A DNA stretch of 64,000 nucleotides from positions 611,001 to 675,000 of the forward strand of contig JABSTR010000976.1 of assembly GCA_013339765.2 (NCBI GenBank). Direction: 5' to 3'. Source of the stretch: Haemaphysalis longicornis (taxonomy: Eukaryota > Arthropoda > Arachnida > Ixodida > Ixodidae). The notes below the pieces were generated by a model. That model made no database searches and was not told the DNA's origin. It was given only the letters and a program-made list of their open reading frames with translations. Each line of letters begins with the position of its first letter. Position 1 is the first letter of the stretch. Below are positions 33,834 through 44,699 of the stretch, one piece after another. The position numbers were made by a program, and so were the translations under genes.

Positions 33834-34118
33834 ATGTCTGCCGAACCACCTAAAAGAAAGGCGAGATCAGGGAAACACGTATTCGGTGATCATATTGCGC
33901 ACACACCGGCTGACTGTCAACTGGTGGCAGTCGATGGGGCGGTCGCTAGAAATGCTTCCGTGGAAGCTGCCCGTCGCGTAAAACCACAGCGTGCACAACA
34001 CTCGCTCCTCGACGGTCATCGAGCGAAAGCCGCCTCAAAGTCGTCGCAAGCGGGGGTGGGTCGCCAAAGGGATGCACAAACAATGCACAGTACTCTTGTA
34101 GAGATAAAAACAAGCTAA
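33834..34118 (+). CDS. Hypothetical small basic ORF
   Basis: A 94-codon frame has a start in fair context (GCGGAAGCCATGT). It begins MSAEPPKRKARSGKHV, a basic stretch like a nuclear localisation signal, and remains lysine/arginine- and alanine-rich. There is no domain that I recognise and no polyA signal close by. It could be a first coding exon or chance. Confidence 0.2.
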   Translation: MSAEPPKRKARSGKHVFGDHIAHTPADCQLVAVDGAVARNASVEAARRVKPQRAQHSLLDGHRAKAASKSSQAGVGRQRDAQTMHSTLVEIKTS

Positions 34119-34913
34119 AATTCCCCCTCCGTTTAAAAGACCTGTCGGGGTAGAAATATGTCTGCTACGGTGACCATGAACACTAAACCACGCCGACGCA
34201 GCGGCCGCCACGAGCGTCACGAGTTCAAGTCGGCCGTGCAAAACCATTCCCACGTTTTATTTGAGTTCTAATGTTAATCAAACACACCCATCCCATTCGT
34301 AGGCGCGGGATAGCCACCGATGCCACACCGAGCCATGGCGTCGACTTTGTCGATGGCATGGCGTTATAGCCCCGAAATCGTCATTTGATGCCCGCTAGCA
34401 GCGACAAGAACTTAGCACCAAACAAAACTGAAGTCCCCAGGCCACCTCACGTAAGCCAATGATGCCACAGTCACGGGTATGTTCGGTCCGAACTGGAGTT
34501 CACTTTTGTCCGAGTCGTTAGGAGCGGCCAAGACGACACGATTTTCCCGCGGGAGCCTTCTTCATACACCGTGAAAACACAGTCGATGACGAATGACACA
34601 ACTCCAACGTCTAAAACGCACTCGCCAATGCTCTAACACGCTCTTCACACGCAGAATTGGGGCGATTTCTGATAAGCACCCGCCGTGCACACTCAACCAC
34701 GCTGTAAAGACAGCCATATTTGATGGTCGGGAGCAGGGCACGTTTCGTTCGTTACAGTGAACCCCTTTGCTTACTTGGTTTGTGCTTGCGCAGAGCTGCA
34801 CTGGGCCTACCCTCGAGCGACGAAGCAAACATAATTCAGTGGAAGAAAAGAACACCGAGGAAAACGGACCACCCAGTGCCGGGCATGGCCAAAAAACAGC
34901 CTGGGGATTTCAA

Positions 34914-34915
<2 letters not shown>
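34119..34915. other. Unassigned stretch
   Basis: The minus frame at 34562-34855 is open but unrecognised. Nothing else is visible. Confidence 0.4.

Positions 34916-34965
<50 letters not shown>
34916..34965 (-). repeat. (GA)n/(CT)n microsatellite, LINE 3' tail
   Basis: On the minus strand this is a CT array directly after CATTAAAGGCGTT, the 3' end of the I-like LINE to its right. Confidence 0.9.
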
Positions 34966-36060
34966 ACGCCTTTAATGAAAGCTGAAGAGGTCAGCCCCAC
35001 TAGCGGTAGGGCTTGCTACTCCAGATGGGGTGAATACAGTGAGGTGACAACGAAAAATAGAGAAAAAGAAAAGGAAAGAAAGAAAGGGGAGGAGGAGGGA
35101 AAATGCACACATATATAAAATGTTAATCGACCAGATTTAGGGGAAATCCCCAAGGTGGAGTAAGTTTCTGTAAAGGAAAGTTTGGCATCCACCTAAATGC
35201 AGCCATACGGCTACAAAGGAAAGCTATACAGCTTTCTCGGAAACTTCGCAGTTGAAGAAAAATTCGTCCTGGTCCAGGATATATAAAATGTATATGCTCA
35301 GGGGGTTCACAGAACATCTTCAAGCCCTGTTTCGGCAAGAAAAGTAAGCAGAGTTTTTGTACCCAGCACTGCCTCATCACGATTTCGCCAGGGTCCAAGG
35401 AAGTGTGAGAGTTCTAGAGGACCTCCGTGTCGTGGTCGCACAAGTGTCTTCGATGCTGTTGCCCGCTGACTGGCTCATCGTGGGCAGTGGCTTAAAATGT
35501 GTTTGATGTTGTCGGTAGTAGAGCACACTGTGCACAATAGTGACTCCACCCAGCCCAGCTTAAACAAGAAGCTTCGGGTGTATGCAACGTTAAGTAGCAG
35601 CCGGTGTAGCACGCCTTCAGTGCGCTTTGGCAGACCCCGTGGATGCCGAAAATCGCACTGAGGGTCTATAGCATTAAGAGGCGCATAACTTCTCAGAGGA
35701 TCCTGCCGAGCCGGCAGCTGGAGTTGCCATCCTAGGTCGATTGCCGCTGCTTTGCTGTCCTCGCTGGAAAACGGGATTCCAACGGTGAAGTTGAGGTCGT
35801 GGGCTTCTCTGGCGACCGCATCGGAGTTCTTGTTGCCCGTTATACCAGAATGACCTGGTATCCACTGAAGGAAAATTTATTGTTCTTCGCGCACCAAACT
35901 TGAAAATATTTCATTCATATCGCAGACAAGTTGATTGCGACAATCAGGCGGCTTATTTAGTAGTTGCAAGGCTAGCCGGGAATCAGATTTCGGATGGCGC
36001 TGCACGTGGATGATACCACAATCCGTACTTCACCTGTGTAATCGGCCCCAATACGGCGCA
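34966..36060 (-). mobile_element. I-like LINE, RNase H and C-terminal fragment
   Basis: On the minus strand a frame without an ATG reads QWIPGHSGITGNKNSDAVAREA (end of RNase H, about 35870-35800). It goes on through LPKRTEGVLHRLLLN to LLCTVCSTTDNIKHILSHC (about 35550-35495), a C-x2-C, H, C motif, and stops near 35480. Downstream remnants include the frame at 35123-35398. The 3' UTR ends at the CT microsatellite. Upstream RNase H residues (SRLALQLLNKP) reach about 36000. RT is absent. Confidence 0.8.
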
Positions 36061-36468
36061 TTGAATATGCTGGGCGTGCTGCGCGCGATTGCGCCGGTTT
36101 CGCTCGAGGTGCATCGGATGCTCCACTACCACTACAGCCATAGCCCAAGAAGCTGGAAACTCGGCAGCAGGCAGAACTCGGGCCTTCGGAAATCGCGTTC
36201 CAGTGCTTTTGTAGCCTAGTTGCTTCGGTTATAATTTGTTTTAGTGCGCACCACTTAAGCGCCCCCTCTTGTGGTTTCACAGCGCCGTCGTCCTTTGTTT
36301 TAACCGAGCGGACGAGAGAGATAGACGAGATAGCAGGAGCAGCAAAGCGGAGGAAGAAAGTACAGTGAAAGTTTGAGGGGGAGGGTGGTATGCCGAGGCG
36401 GCGCGGGACATTCTCTCCGGCGACAATGTGCAACGTACGAGATAATTCTGAGAGCACGAAGAGTCCAC

Positions 36469-36471
<3 letters not shown>
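36061..36471. other. Unassigned spacer between two LINE fragments
   Basis: Possibly part of the LINE to the left; I see no conserved block. Confidence 0.4.

Positions 36472-36537
<66 letters not shown>
36472..36537 (-). repeat. (GA)n/(CT)n microsatellite, LINE 3' tail
   Basis: On the minus strand AATAAAGAT is followed by 33 CT units. Confidence 0.95.
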
Positions 36538-36539
<2 letters not shown>

Positions 36540-37720
36540 TTATTAAAGAAGAAAGCCGAGAGGTTTGTCAGAATCTCTACACTGACGTGCTACTCGGCGG
36601 GGGAATGGGTAGGGGAGGGTAGAAAAGGCCGTATAGATAACAGGGAGGAAGAGCGAGGAGAACACAAGTAAGAAAAAAAGAACACACATCGTGGAGTTTG
36701 TGGGAACAGTTCGATGAACATCACGATCTCCGTAGTATGTCAAATTAGTTCAGTGACACCGATCTCGTCCAGGTATTCCAATAACGCCACTAGTGTTTTG
36801 CGTTGAGCTGAAGGGGAGGACCAAGGACCAAGGCCATGGACCAAAGAGTACTTTAAAGCTGATTGGTCCTGGGCGTAGGTGCTCGATCTTCTGCTCCAAA
36901 CGGCACCTTGCGACTATATTGCCGCGAACCATGTACGGGTTTGTTTATTGTTTGTTTTTAATGCCCGGCCGCGCCCGGCTTTGTTATCTGTGTCCCATGC
37001 GAAGCGCGTGTTCCATTCTTTATTTTTATGCCGCACGGGCTATCTCATTCAGATAAGCAGACTGTTTCGCCGTAACGTGGCTAGCCCAGAATAATCTTTT
37101 GTGATCTACAATGTTCTGGATGTGAATCGACGGTTCCAGAAACACTCGCGCCGAAAGATAAAAGCCTGCAGAGCAGACGCCGCGGCATTCCTTTCGACGA
37201 CACTCGTCCGCGCAAGTCAATTTGTTGACCGCTGCTTCGCCGCCTCTGTGTTCTTTTGAGTTGTTAGGGGAGCACAAGTTCGCTCCAATAAACTTGTTTT
37301 CCTTGAAGACAACTGCGTCGTCTTTGGCCACGTGACAATATGTAAGCGGGGCACTCTAACAGTAGGTGTTCCACGGCTTCCGGCGATCCGAAGTTATCAC
37401 AGTACGGATTCGAGGTTGCACCGTGTCGAAACAGGTATGCTTTCGTGAGCGCTACATTGAGGTAGAGCGAGCACGAAAGCGGAGGCCTGGTGAAAGTGTG
37501 GCTAAAGGCGCGAAACATGGTCCCCCGTGGCGACGCGCTACAAGACAACGCCAGCGTATATCGCGCGCTTTCGTGCGTTCTCTGATACGGCGATCACTTG
37601 GTGAGACGCCGCAGGTATGCGCCGCCACACAGAAGACTGCAGTTCGCCCTGCCCACAAATTTCGCAGTAGGGCAATCGTCAGTCAAATTTTTTGCAAAAG
37701 CCCATACTGTACATTTTTTC
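36538..37720 (-). mobile_element. I-like LINE, C-terminal fragment
   Basis: The minus-strand frame 37264-37548 reads LYLNVALTKAYLFRHG, then NPYCDNFGSPEAVEHLLLECPAY, the zinc-like motif of I-type LINEs with its first cysteine replaced. Later LVALLEYLDEIGVTEL (about 36800-36750) matches the usual C-terminal end. A polyA signal and CT array close the element. The 5' limit is uncertain (about 37660-37720). Confidence 0.75.
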
Positions 37721-38073
37721 TTGAAAAAAAAAAAAACACATATGCTCTGAAAAACGCAAGCGCACATTTCTGCGCTTACGTTTTTCCTCAAGTGCGCCAA
37801 GTGTTTCTTTTGCGCTAACGTTTACACAAAAACTTTTTCAGCGATGCTAGTATGTTGTTGAATACGCTGATTGCGCCTATATAGTTCGTGTTCGTGGATT
37901 CGTTATGCAATCATTTTTTTTTTGCAGCGGGTATAGTCCACGAGGCTAAAATCTGCGTTAAAGAACGGATTAAAAAAATCAAAGCCCCCCCCCCCCTCCC
38001 CCCTAAAAAAAGGTCGGATTCGTCAAGATATGCTCGGCATATAAGATAAAACTGCTCCGCTTTACCGCATGTC
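37721..38073. other. Unassigned spacer
   Basis: It contains an A12 run and a C/T-rich run (about 37987-38003). Nothing coding. Confidence 0.4.
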
Positions 38074-38100
38074 ATATAATAATAATAATAATATAATAAT
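38074..38100 (-). repeat. (TAA)n/(TTA)n tail of CR1-like LINE
   Basis: ATAATAATAATAATAATATAATAAT follows (on the minus strand precedes the end of) the last readable ORF2 codons, marking the element's 3' terminus. Confidence 0.75.
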
Positions 38101-38109
38101 CAGGCCTAC

Positions 38110-40018
38110 CTAAGCCGCAACGGGCTTGTCTGGCAGAGCCTGGCAGACGACAAGCGTTAAAAAAAAGTATATATATAACAGCACAGAGTACCAACCAAGA
38201 ACAGATAACCATGCGGTATTCACAAAATCTCTAGAAAGCTCTAACGCATGCGCCGTAAAAGCCTTTTTCAGTTTATATTTCGAAGCATGCGCAAAAAAGT
38301 CAGATGGCAAAGTGTTAAATATAGCTGGCACATAATAACGACGTGTTCTCTTCCCGTACCTTGTGGAACAACGAGGAATTGCGTTAACGTTGCTTCGGTC
38401 TCAGGGACCGAGCAGGAGTGTAACAAGTTTTGAATGTGTTAGTCCAAAAATGTTTTAAAATAACAGTTTCGTTTAGGAGCGAGGTAAAATCGGGAAACAT
38501 CAAGGTTTTGAATACATTGTCATCTTTCTCAATACACAAGTCATATGCAATAGTACGCAGCAAAAAACGCAAAATGGAATTGACTCGCTCTATCCAACGT
38601 AAAGCACAGTTACCATCTACTATAACAAATACAAATAAGCGCACTATATCAAAGGGAGTGTACAATAACTTTTCGCAGCGAAAATGGAATAAATGTTCTT
38701 AATTTGTACAACAAAAGATGATACAGCACGAATTTTTTTACACGCATAAGCTAAGTGGGAATTCCAAGAAAGGTCGCTATCGAAATACAGACCTAAATAC
38801 TTCTCAGTGGACACATAATTTACAGGAATACAACAACAAGAATAGCAGGCCGCTGTGTGTAGAAATAAATATTGCGTTAAGTCAACTTTTTTCACCGGAT
38901 TGTGAAAGCAAATCAACTGTGATTTTTTGGTATTAACATCAATAGAATTGGCCGTAAACCAATTCATAGTTTCCATTGCAGAAACGTGAAGCGAGTTTAT
39001 GGCGTCAGAATGATGAGAAGCATAAGAAACAAGAACCGTGTCATCAGCGTATTGAAATATTGAAGACGATACAGCAGAGGCGAGGTCGTTAACATACAAG
39101 TTAGACAGCAGAGGACTCAGTATAGACCCTTGTGGTACACCTGACTTAATAAAAGAAAAAATTACTTGAAAATTTACCAATGAGAACAACCTGAGTTCTG
39201 TCAAGTAAGAAGTTTTCAAGTAAAGGTAGAAAGTTGCCCCGAAAACCTAGCCTTTGTAGTTTGGTGAGCAGGAGCGTATGACACACGCTATCGAAAGCTT
39301 TAATGAAATCAAGAAATAACCCACATGCAATCTGGTTACGATCAAAAGTATAGTGTAATAAATCAGAAAAATCCTCGAGCAAAGTTTGAGTACCTCGGCC
39401 TCCAATAAACCCATACTGAGATGGGGACCAAACATCATGAGTCGATAAAAAACTGGTCATAACATTTAAAATGTGTTTCTTCAATATCTGAACTATATAA
39501 GAGAAAACAGAGATAGGTCTATAGTTTTCAATTTTATTTCGAGAACCTGACTTAAACAAAGGAAAACTATTGCCTTCTTCAACTGTATGGGAATGATGCC
39601 ACTCCAAATGAAATGGTTTAAAATGTAAAGAAGAACAGCTTTAATGTGGTCAAAATTTCTGCGCAGCACACTTATCGAAATACCATCATGTCCAGGTGAC
39701 TTGTTGGCTTTCAGCGCAAATAAAATTGACTTGAGGTCACCTTCACTGAGTGAGGCAGATAAGCCGAATCAGCAACGCTATTCTGCAACGTACAAATGCC
39801 AGGTGTTGCTCGGGCAACACCTGTGACCCGCGAAAACAAGTGGTTGAAACCATTGGCAATATTCAGTCCGTCACCAGAAAAATGGGAAAAAAAGTATTCG
39901 TTCTTGCTAGATTGTACATTAGAACCTCTCATACCGTTAATTAAGGACCAAGTTTTCCTAGAATCGAAGCGCGCATCCTCAAACTTATTCCGCATGTGGT
40001 TGCGTTTTAGCCGTATCG
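38110..40018 (-). pseudogene. CR1-like ORF2, reverse transcriptase and C-terminus
   Basis: Frames 39711-40018, 39146-39607, 38644-39219, 38384-38665 and 38110-38331 follow each other in order. RT blocks: ENYRPISVFS, LFLDFIKAFDSV, GVPQGSILSPLL and YADDTVLVS, so the catalytic YADD is intact. Then come EKYLGLYFDSDLSW and the C-terminal HALELSRDFV. Breaks occur near 39150-39200 (frameshift), 38650 and 38350. It would synthesise cDNA at the target site in an active element; here it is a pseudogene. Confidence 0.88.
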
Positions 40019-40618
40019 TAACCGGAACGAGGAGGCTGACCGCGCAGCGCGAGGACTTACTTACCGCGCGACGCACACCAGCCAACACTCGGACCGCAAT
40101 CGGAACAGCCAACTGCGAGCCGAAGAGAGCGAACCAGCACCACTGGAGACGTACGGAGACATCCTGAGATGGTACCGCCACAACAGGCAGCGACTCCCTG
40201 CCCCACACCCGCAACTAACGCGCCGCGAAGGCGTGCTATACCGCCAGCTATAGACGGACTCAATCCTGACACCCGTGCTCGCCAGATACATCTGCCAAAC
40301 GCTATACAACACCGACCGTTGCATCATCTGCAAGACTGCCCCTGCTACGACAGCGCACATCCTCAACGATTGCACTAACCTACAAACACACTCTGAAGCA
40401 CAAGAATTGCCACCAAAAGTGTGAGAAGCCATCACCTCCTCAGACTACAACACACAACTCCAGGCCATCCGGCAGGTGGAGGAAGCCCTGACCCGACAGC
40501 GGGAAGGACCTGCGGGGGCGCAAGCCATTACGGGCTCGACCCGCCCGGGATCGGGGCTGACCCCCACGACCTAATTCACTCTGCCGGACACGCAATAAAG
40601 TTTCTCTCTCTCTCATCG
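40015..40618 (+). mobile_element. I-like LINE 3' end nested in CR1-like ORF2
   Basis: The insertion is 40019-40614, flanked by ATCG on both sides (40015-40018, 40615-40618). Joining the two CR1 flanks gives back a continuous ORF2 reading. Contents: end of RNase H (EEADRAARGL), LETYGDILRWYRHNRQRLP, the zinc motif CIICKTAPATTAHILNDC, SDYNTQLQAIRQVEEALTRQREG, then CAATAAAG and a short CT tail. A stop sits after YRQL. Same family as 20281-22394. Confidence 0.88.
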
Positions 40619-40619
40619 C

Positions 40620-41655
40620 ATTTACCTTATTTCGACTTTGTTGCATTTTGTGGGGCACGTTTTGCTCGAGCCCAAAGCATATCTTTTTCTTTAATGGCGA
40701 CAAGGATTTCTTTTGTCATCCATTTTTCATTATAGTTTGTTTGCCTTACCTTAACTATTCGTGTCGCAGTTTTCTTGAATTCATCGAGCAAGGTTACGAA
40801 CTTTTCCTACATGTTACTGAGAGATGTAATACATATAAAGTTGTGCCAGTCGTACTGCGCGATTTCCCTATGAAGTGGCCTCGGATCAATGGCTGAAATA
40901 GTTGTCTTGCTCGCGACTCTGCGCACATGTGAAGACTTCGGTGAGAAAGAGCATGCAACAAAATAATGGTCCGCAAGTTTAGTTTCAATTACAGCAGAGA
41001 GGGTTTGAAAATCGTGAATGCGTACGTTGATGTGGTCTAAGCAATAAGTCACGAGCTTACTGGACAAAAATTCTTCGCGGGTAGCTTTGGAAATTGCACA
41101 GTCTAGACCCCATTTGGACAATACATCTAAATAGTCCCCAGTTAGTGGCAAGTTGGGGCGTAATGTGTCAATGTTTATATCACCTGTCATACATATGTTG
41201 TCACCAGACAACAGGGAAGAAATGGCCACATTTAGTTCTTGCAGAAATATGCGCCCATTACAGCAAGGCGGGCGGTACACCGCTATCAACACAAGCGATA
41301 GTAATGGGGAACATAACCGCAAAACGACCACTTCAGCTTGAGTGAAAGAAAAGGTTATTTCTGAAACCAGCCACGAGTTTTTGATAAATACAGCTATGCC
41401 TCCCCCTTTTCCAATGGGGCGTAAGTAAGAATAAACTTGATAACCAGGAAGTGTGTAGTTGCAAAGGGTGTCTGAAGGAACATTTATCTTGGTTAACACA
41501 AAAACATCATAGGAAGTCCTATACGATGAGAAGTTAAAGCCAATAACTGGTCCCAGTATTTTCTAATGCTTCAAATATTGACGTGGCAAAGTTGAACTGA
41601 ACTACTATCACACCTAAAAAACTTTTTGACTGCAGAAAAAGGTTTAGAAACTAGG
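40620..41655 (-). pseudogene. CR1-like ORF2, endonuclease domain
   Basis: The main frame 40807-41499 has apurinic-like endonuclease blocks: GGGIAVFIKNSW, VLIAVYRPP, MTGDINID (catalytic aspartate and asparagine) and LADHYFVACSF (normally SDH; the histidine is kept). The real beginning (HVNI.SIRKYWDQ, then SYDVFVLTKI) lies upstream in two frames to about 41640. After 40807 the sequence continues out of frame (NEKWMTKEILVAIKEKD) up to the nested insertion at 40618. This domain nicks target DNA. Confidence 0.85.
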
Positions 41656-41674
41656 AAGTGGTCTTTATCCATTT

Positions 41675-42630
41675 TTATACGATGAAGTCAAGGTCCGCTT
41701 TTGAATCGATATGAACGATGGGGTGACCTTCCTTTTTCCTAGCGAGCACCCTGCCGTTCCTAGTCCACACAAACTTGAAACCTTTTTCTTTACATTTAGG
41801 CCTAGCCAAGCGGAAGAGCTCTTTATTAGCGCGAGTCAGGTTCTCGTTGATGTAATGGCGAGGGAACGTATCCTCTTCCGCCAGCTCAGGAACCTTCGTG
41901 CGCGCGCCGATCCACTGTTCTTTTGTGCTAACTTTGTGCACTTGCACAAGAACGGGCGGTATTTTATTAGGACCACTAGGCAGATGGTGCACAGCTGTGA
42001 TATCAGTTGCACTGAAGTTAGTCAGCTCAAGTTTCAGAGCTAGCTCGCACACAATAGAAGACAAGTTTTCTTTTGGCTGGAAAGCGAGAACATGAATTTC
42101 AAAGTTGCATCGACGGGTGTACTGTTCTAACTGATTAAGTTCGGTGGTCAACCGATCCAAAGATTCTGCGTGGTCGTCCACTGCAGTAGCTACTGACTGT
42201 GCCTGTGCATTGAGTACGGCGATGTCTGCCTTCATCGTAGCAACTGCTGTGTCATACTTCGCGGACAGATGGTCGATCAATTCCTGTATTTCTACAACTG
42301 TAGTCTAGAGCGACAACAAGTCCTCCAGTTTTGTTGCCAGCCGCTCTACAGTGGACACGAGGCTATCAAGCCTCTCATTCACAGCCGAGAACTGCTTTGC
42401 AAAAGAGTTGTCACCGGAAATGGGGTCTGTGTCCGCACTATAGCCCCCGAATCCGATCTACATGGCTGGCAGCACCACGTTTCCCGTTTAACGGTGCTCA
42501 TTTTCGAGAACGACGACTCGGAAACAGATGAGCACGCCTTTCCAAGGTGAAAACTTTCGCCACATTTACAACATGTCAAACATTTCACGTGAGCGGGTTC
42601 CAACTCAGAACATATTGCACACGACGACAT
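41675..42630 (-). pseudogene. CR1-like ORF1 with PHD-type zinc finger
   Basis: The N-terminal frame (42630-42379) starts MSSCAICSEL and shows the Cys4-His-Cys3 pattern of a PHD finger (CAIC, CCKCGESFHLGKAC, WCCQPC). A frameshift near 42425 and one in-frame TAG near 42302 separate it from the rest (42280-41675). That part has a coiled-coil-like stretch (KADIAVLNAQAQSVATAVDD) and then an RRM-like and C-terminal part (FEIHVLAFQPKENL, PRHYINENLTRANKELF). PHD fingers in ORF1 are known in CR1-type LINEs; the protein binds element RNA. Confidence 0.85.
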
Positions 42631-42692
42631 GGCAGTGCAGTCAGCGGCGAACGTACAAGCAATGAAAGCAAACTGGTGGCGTAACTATCTCA

Positions 42693-43044
42693 CCTGCCAA
42701 CAGCAAAATCAATGGTCAGCACTGAATACTGGCTTGCCGCTGACTGCAGGGGTGCATGGTGGCTTCTCCGTATAAGTAGGCGAGGCCGACCGCCAGGAGA
42801 CGTGGTTGAAGGTTCCAGGCACAACGGGCGTCAGGTGATGACTAACCGGTTCCAGACAGTCTCTGACTGGATGGTTAGTCGATGGAGTGCCCGCATGTGC
42901 GGAAAACTGTGCGCTTCAAAGAAGGGCCGATATGGCTGCGTGGATGCAGCCAAACTTGACAACGTTGACGCACGTCCGCCGCCTGGGGAGCCTGCCAACA
43001 GCAAAATCAATGGTCAGCACTGAATACTGGCTTGCCGCTGACTG
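42693..43044 (-). repeat. 54-bp perfect direct repeat upstream of CR1-like ORF1
   Basis: Positions 42693-42746 and 42991-43044 are identical over 54 bases, 298 bases apart. The first copy is 63 bases upstream of the ORF1 start on the minus strand. Repeated 5' units carry promoters in some LINEs, so these may be promoter monomers. Sequence between them is not itself repeated. Confidence 0.8.
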
Positions 43045-43301
43045 TACCACGTGGGGGTTCGGTGCTATAATAGAGAGTTTTAGCAAAGCGGGTAGCGTCC
43101 GCTAACGCTTCGGCGGCGGGTATCGGGACTCGACTGGGCGCTTGCGGATTCGTTATGGCAGGGCGGATTAGATTCGCGGGCCGGCCCTCGCCATGCCTGC
43201 ATATTCGTTCCGCTGAGGGGCGACCTTCTCGCCCTCCCCGCGCGCGTGTGCTAGTCGGGTCCCGGTGACCCGCCGCCGTAGCGTGAGCCTCCGCTAACCG
43301 C

Positions 43302-43437
43302 TATGTATGTATGTATGTATGTATGTATGTATGTATGTATGTATGTATGTATGTATGTATGTATGTATGTATGTATGTATGTATGTATGTATGTATGTAT
43401 GTATGTATGCACGCATGTATGTATGTATATATGTATG

Positions 43438-43471
<34 letters not shown>

Positions 43472-43509
43472 TGTATGTATGTATGTATGTATGTATGTAT
43501 GTATGTATG
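43302..43509 (+). repeat. (ATGT)n microsatellite
   Basis: About fifty ATGT units with interruptions near 43409 and 43430. The Tyr-Val-Cys-Met and His-Thr-Tyr-Ile frames in it are low-complexity, not genes. Confidence 0.97.
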
Positions 43510-43529
43510 ATTTTGCTGTTGGCGTGTAA

Positions 43530-44174
43530 ACAAGGGCGTAGCTCTGTAGGTCGCCCCAGACGACGCCCCGTGCCAGCTGCAGTTCTCTGCAGTGGGGCGT
43601 CCGCCGCTTGCTGCGCAGACCTGGGATGTACAGCCCGCAGACCTGGAATGTCCTGGGACCGAATGGCCGCCATTACAGCGGACTGCTCCCCCGGTCCGTC
43701 CAACATGGCGACGCTGGGTGTCTCGCCGTCTCGCTGACTGCTTCGCTTCTGCTCGATGTAGACGGCGTCCAGTTCGTCAATGACGAATGCGGCCAGCGCG
43801 ATGGCCAGCTGGCCGCGCTCGCACTGCGCCGTCTGACGCCCGTCCAGATTCCGCAGGTGCTCGAGCTGCTGGCGAAGCACCTCCAGCGTCGCCCTCACTG
43901 CGGCGTTGGCGTGCTGCCGCTCGGCGTCCCCCGCCGCGCACTCCACGGCCCTTGGGGGGTTCGGGGAGTTGGCAATGTCCCCCAAGGAGAACTCGGTGAT
44001 GACCGGGTCAGTTGGGGGGCTCGGGCTCACCTCGGTGTCCTCTGGGAAGCCCTCGATCTCGGCCAGTGTGGGCACCGCGCCGGCCCGCTGTCGTTCGTCG
44101 CCAGACTCCCCGTCCGCCGGTCTGCCGAGGCCCCCGTCGCCGCTCTCCGTGGCGCTGGGAGAGCTCGAGCGCAA
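43530..44174 (-). CDS. Hypothetical GC-rich ORF
   Basis: A minus-strand frame of about 215 non-repetitive codons begins MRSSSPSATESGDGG at 44174 and then runs into the (ATGT)n array, where it becomes HTYI repeats. Features: an acidic, proline- and serine-rich first third (EIEGFPEDTEVSPSPP), a leucine-rich, possibly helical middle (LEVLRQQLEHLRNLDG, LAIALAAFVIDEL) and an alanine-rich end. There is no domain I recognise. The amino-acid composition is less biased than that of the overlapping plus-strand frames. It could be an ORF1- or transposon-related protein, or an exon cut by the microsatellite. Confidence 0.3.
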
Positions 44175-44217
44175 GTCGCCCGCCCGGGTTCATTGCTTGC
44201 GAAACCGCAGCCTCTTG

Positions 44218-44270
44218 GGGGGAAGGGGGGGGGGGGGGGAAGGAGGTGAGGGGGGGAAGGGGGGGGGGGG
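44218..44270 (+). repeat. Poly-G-rich tract
   Basis: Several G runs of 5-12 with A interruptions. Confidence 0.8.
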
Positions 44271-44277
44271 CCCAGGC

Positions 44278-44690
44278 AGCACAGGACTGTTCGGCCTAAA
44301 ACAGGCCGGTGTACTTTGGCCGGTGATTTTCTGTCCGGCCGTTTTCCGGCAGCCATGTTCGGCCCATGTCCAAATGTGGACCTTTTGGCCGTATACGGCC
44401 GTACTCCCATGGCTGTCCAACGGCCAGTGTCCGTCGGCCAGTCGACCAGCTTACGGTCATACGGCCAGATTCCAGCCGTAGGGCTCCGGCCATTCCAAAG
44501 CAACCCGTGTACGGCCGAAGTACGGTCACCGGAGGACAGCCGAGATGCGGTCGTCGGACTCCAGCCGGACTAAAGCTAAAAACCCGGAAATACGGCGTGC
44601 TACGGGCATTGGAGTTCAGCCACAGTACGTTAACTGTACTGAGGCCGGTCACTGCATGTCGCGCAAGCAGATGACTCATTCGCGCAGTGC
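44278..44690. repeat. Degenerate GGCC-rich array
   Basis: At least a dozen GGCC cores, often as TACGGCCG or CGGCCAG, occur at irregular spacing, with GTACGGTC variants between them. No fixed period is evident. The plus and minus frames across it (for example 44296-44712 minus) are by-products. Confidence 0.6.
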
Positions 44691-44699
44691 AGAAGCAGC

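Larger units (their letters stand above)
38074..43050 (-). mobile_element. CR1-like LINE, nearly full length, interrupted
   Basis: Reading right to left there is a 5' region with a duplicated 54-bp block, ORF1 (42630-41675), ORF2 endonuclease (about 41655-40620), RT and C-terminal part (40018-38110), and a TAA-type microsatellite tail (38074-38100). A 596-bp I-like LINE 3' end in the opposite orientation is inserted in ORF2. All expected blocks are present, and damage is limited to a few stops and frameshifts outside the insertion. It is the best preserved element in the window. The ORF1 plus EN-RT layout without RNase H fits the CR1/L2 side of the Jockey superfamily. Confidence 0.88.

Noticed and set aside
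36390..36671. Arg-Glu repeat protein
   Set aside because: Translation of the (GA)n array.
43303..43737. Several frames encoding Met-Tyr-Val-Cys or His-Thr-Tyr-Ile repeats
   Set aside because: Pure translation of the (ATGT)n microsatellite in different frames.
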